Assembly: GCA_009177225.1 (NCBI GenBank)
Contig: WFLZ01000224.1
Span: 10,992-16,566 of the forward strand
Source: Clostridia bacterium
GTDB lineage: Bacteria; Bacillota; Clostridia; Oscillospirales; Ruminococcaceae
Direction: 5' to 3'
DNA length: 5,575 nt
Shown: one piece after another, positions 5,551 through 5,575 of the stretch
How positions within the stretch are numbered: position 1 is the first letter of the stretch
Layout of the letters: each line of letters begins with the position of its first letter
Program-made: the position numbers and the translations under genes
The notes under the pieces: model-generated
The model's database searches: none
The model's input: only the letters and a program-made list of their open reading frames with translations
Told to the model about the DNA's origin: nothing

Positions 5551-5554
5551 CACT

Positions 5555-5575
5555 ATGATTGAAAATAAGAATATT
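5555..5575 (+). CDS. Start of a truncated gene (begins MIENKNI), possible excisionase
   Basis: Only seven codons are present. The ATG at 5555 is preceded by AGGAAAGGA (5536-5544) at a usable 10-base distance, so I take it as the start. The same frame stays open back to 5399 and contains earlier ATGs at 5444 and 5468 without good ribosome binding sites, so a longer protein cannot be excluded. The N-terminus resembles the short lead-in of small Tn916-type excisionases, and the place downstream of a mobilisation region would suit that. Seven residues are far too few to decide, and an ABC-type ATPase can begin similarly. Confidence 0.45.

Larger units (their letters stand above)
4953..5554. other. 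Gene-poor, hairpin-rich AT-rich interval
   Basis: These 600 bases hold no gene I can support. The plus-strand open frame at 5116-5331 starts with GTG, has no ribosome binding site and encodes a Phe/Cys/Arg-rich product that looks like translated noncoding DNA. What can be seen is a long imperfect inverted repeat (4988-5050), a GGAGG (5054-5058) before very short frames, perfect hairpins (5146-5168, 5228-5250), a weak promoter (5337-5365) and a structured leader ahead of the gene at 5555. Confidence 0.6.

Noticed and set aside
4915..5560. tRNA, CRISPR array or known riboswitch in the gene-poor interval
   Set aside because: No cloverleaf, no regularly spaced repeats and no recognisable aptamer core were found by eye.

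Overview
The window looks like the accessory genome of a Ruminococcus-like clostridial (Firmicutes) gut or rumen bacterium. The reasons are AT-rich DNA with strong GGAGG ribosome binding sites, a sigma-A-type TATAAT promoter, a Firmicutes-type MobC/relaxase pair, and above all a secreted enzyme carrying a cellulosomal type I dockerin. The species assignment is an inference.

Layout: (1) Positions 13-617, plus strand, hold two small unrecognised genes, the second with an ambiguous start. (2) Positions 622-2335, minus strand, hold a mobilisation module: mobC followed by an overlapping relaxase gene. The relaxase is split by a net -1 frameshift near 1536, and the expected mobC start codon appears to read ATA instead of ATG, so the module looks decayed or decaying. 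It converges on the small genes with only 4 bases between. (3) Positions about 2340-2640 contain a cluster of stem-loops upstream of mobC that is a candidate transfer origin (oriT). (4) Positions 2678-4952 form a self-contained transcription unit: a good sigma-A promoter with an operator-like palindrome, a 713-residue secreted protein (GH18 glycosidase, internal dockerin, C-terminal parallel beta-helix) and a strong intrinsic terminator. (5) Positions 4953-5554 carry no convincing gene but several perfect hairpins and, at the end, a leader with competing pairings around a ribosome binding site. (6) A gene starts at 5555 and runs off the window.

Working model (inference): an integrative mobilisable element, or its remnant, with mobC, relaxase and oriT. 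A cellulosome-type polysaccharide-degrading enzyme is either cargo or host DNA flanking it. The truncated last gene could belong to the recombination module (excisionase-like N-terminus, weak evidence). No integrase, attachment site or element end is visible, so the element's limits are unknown.
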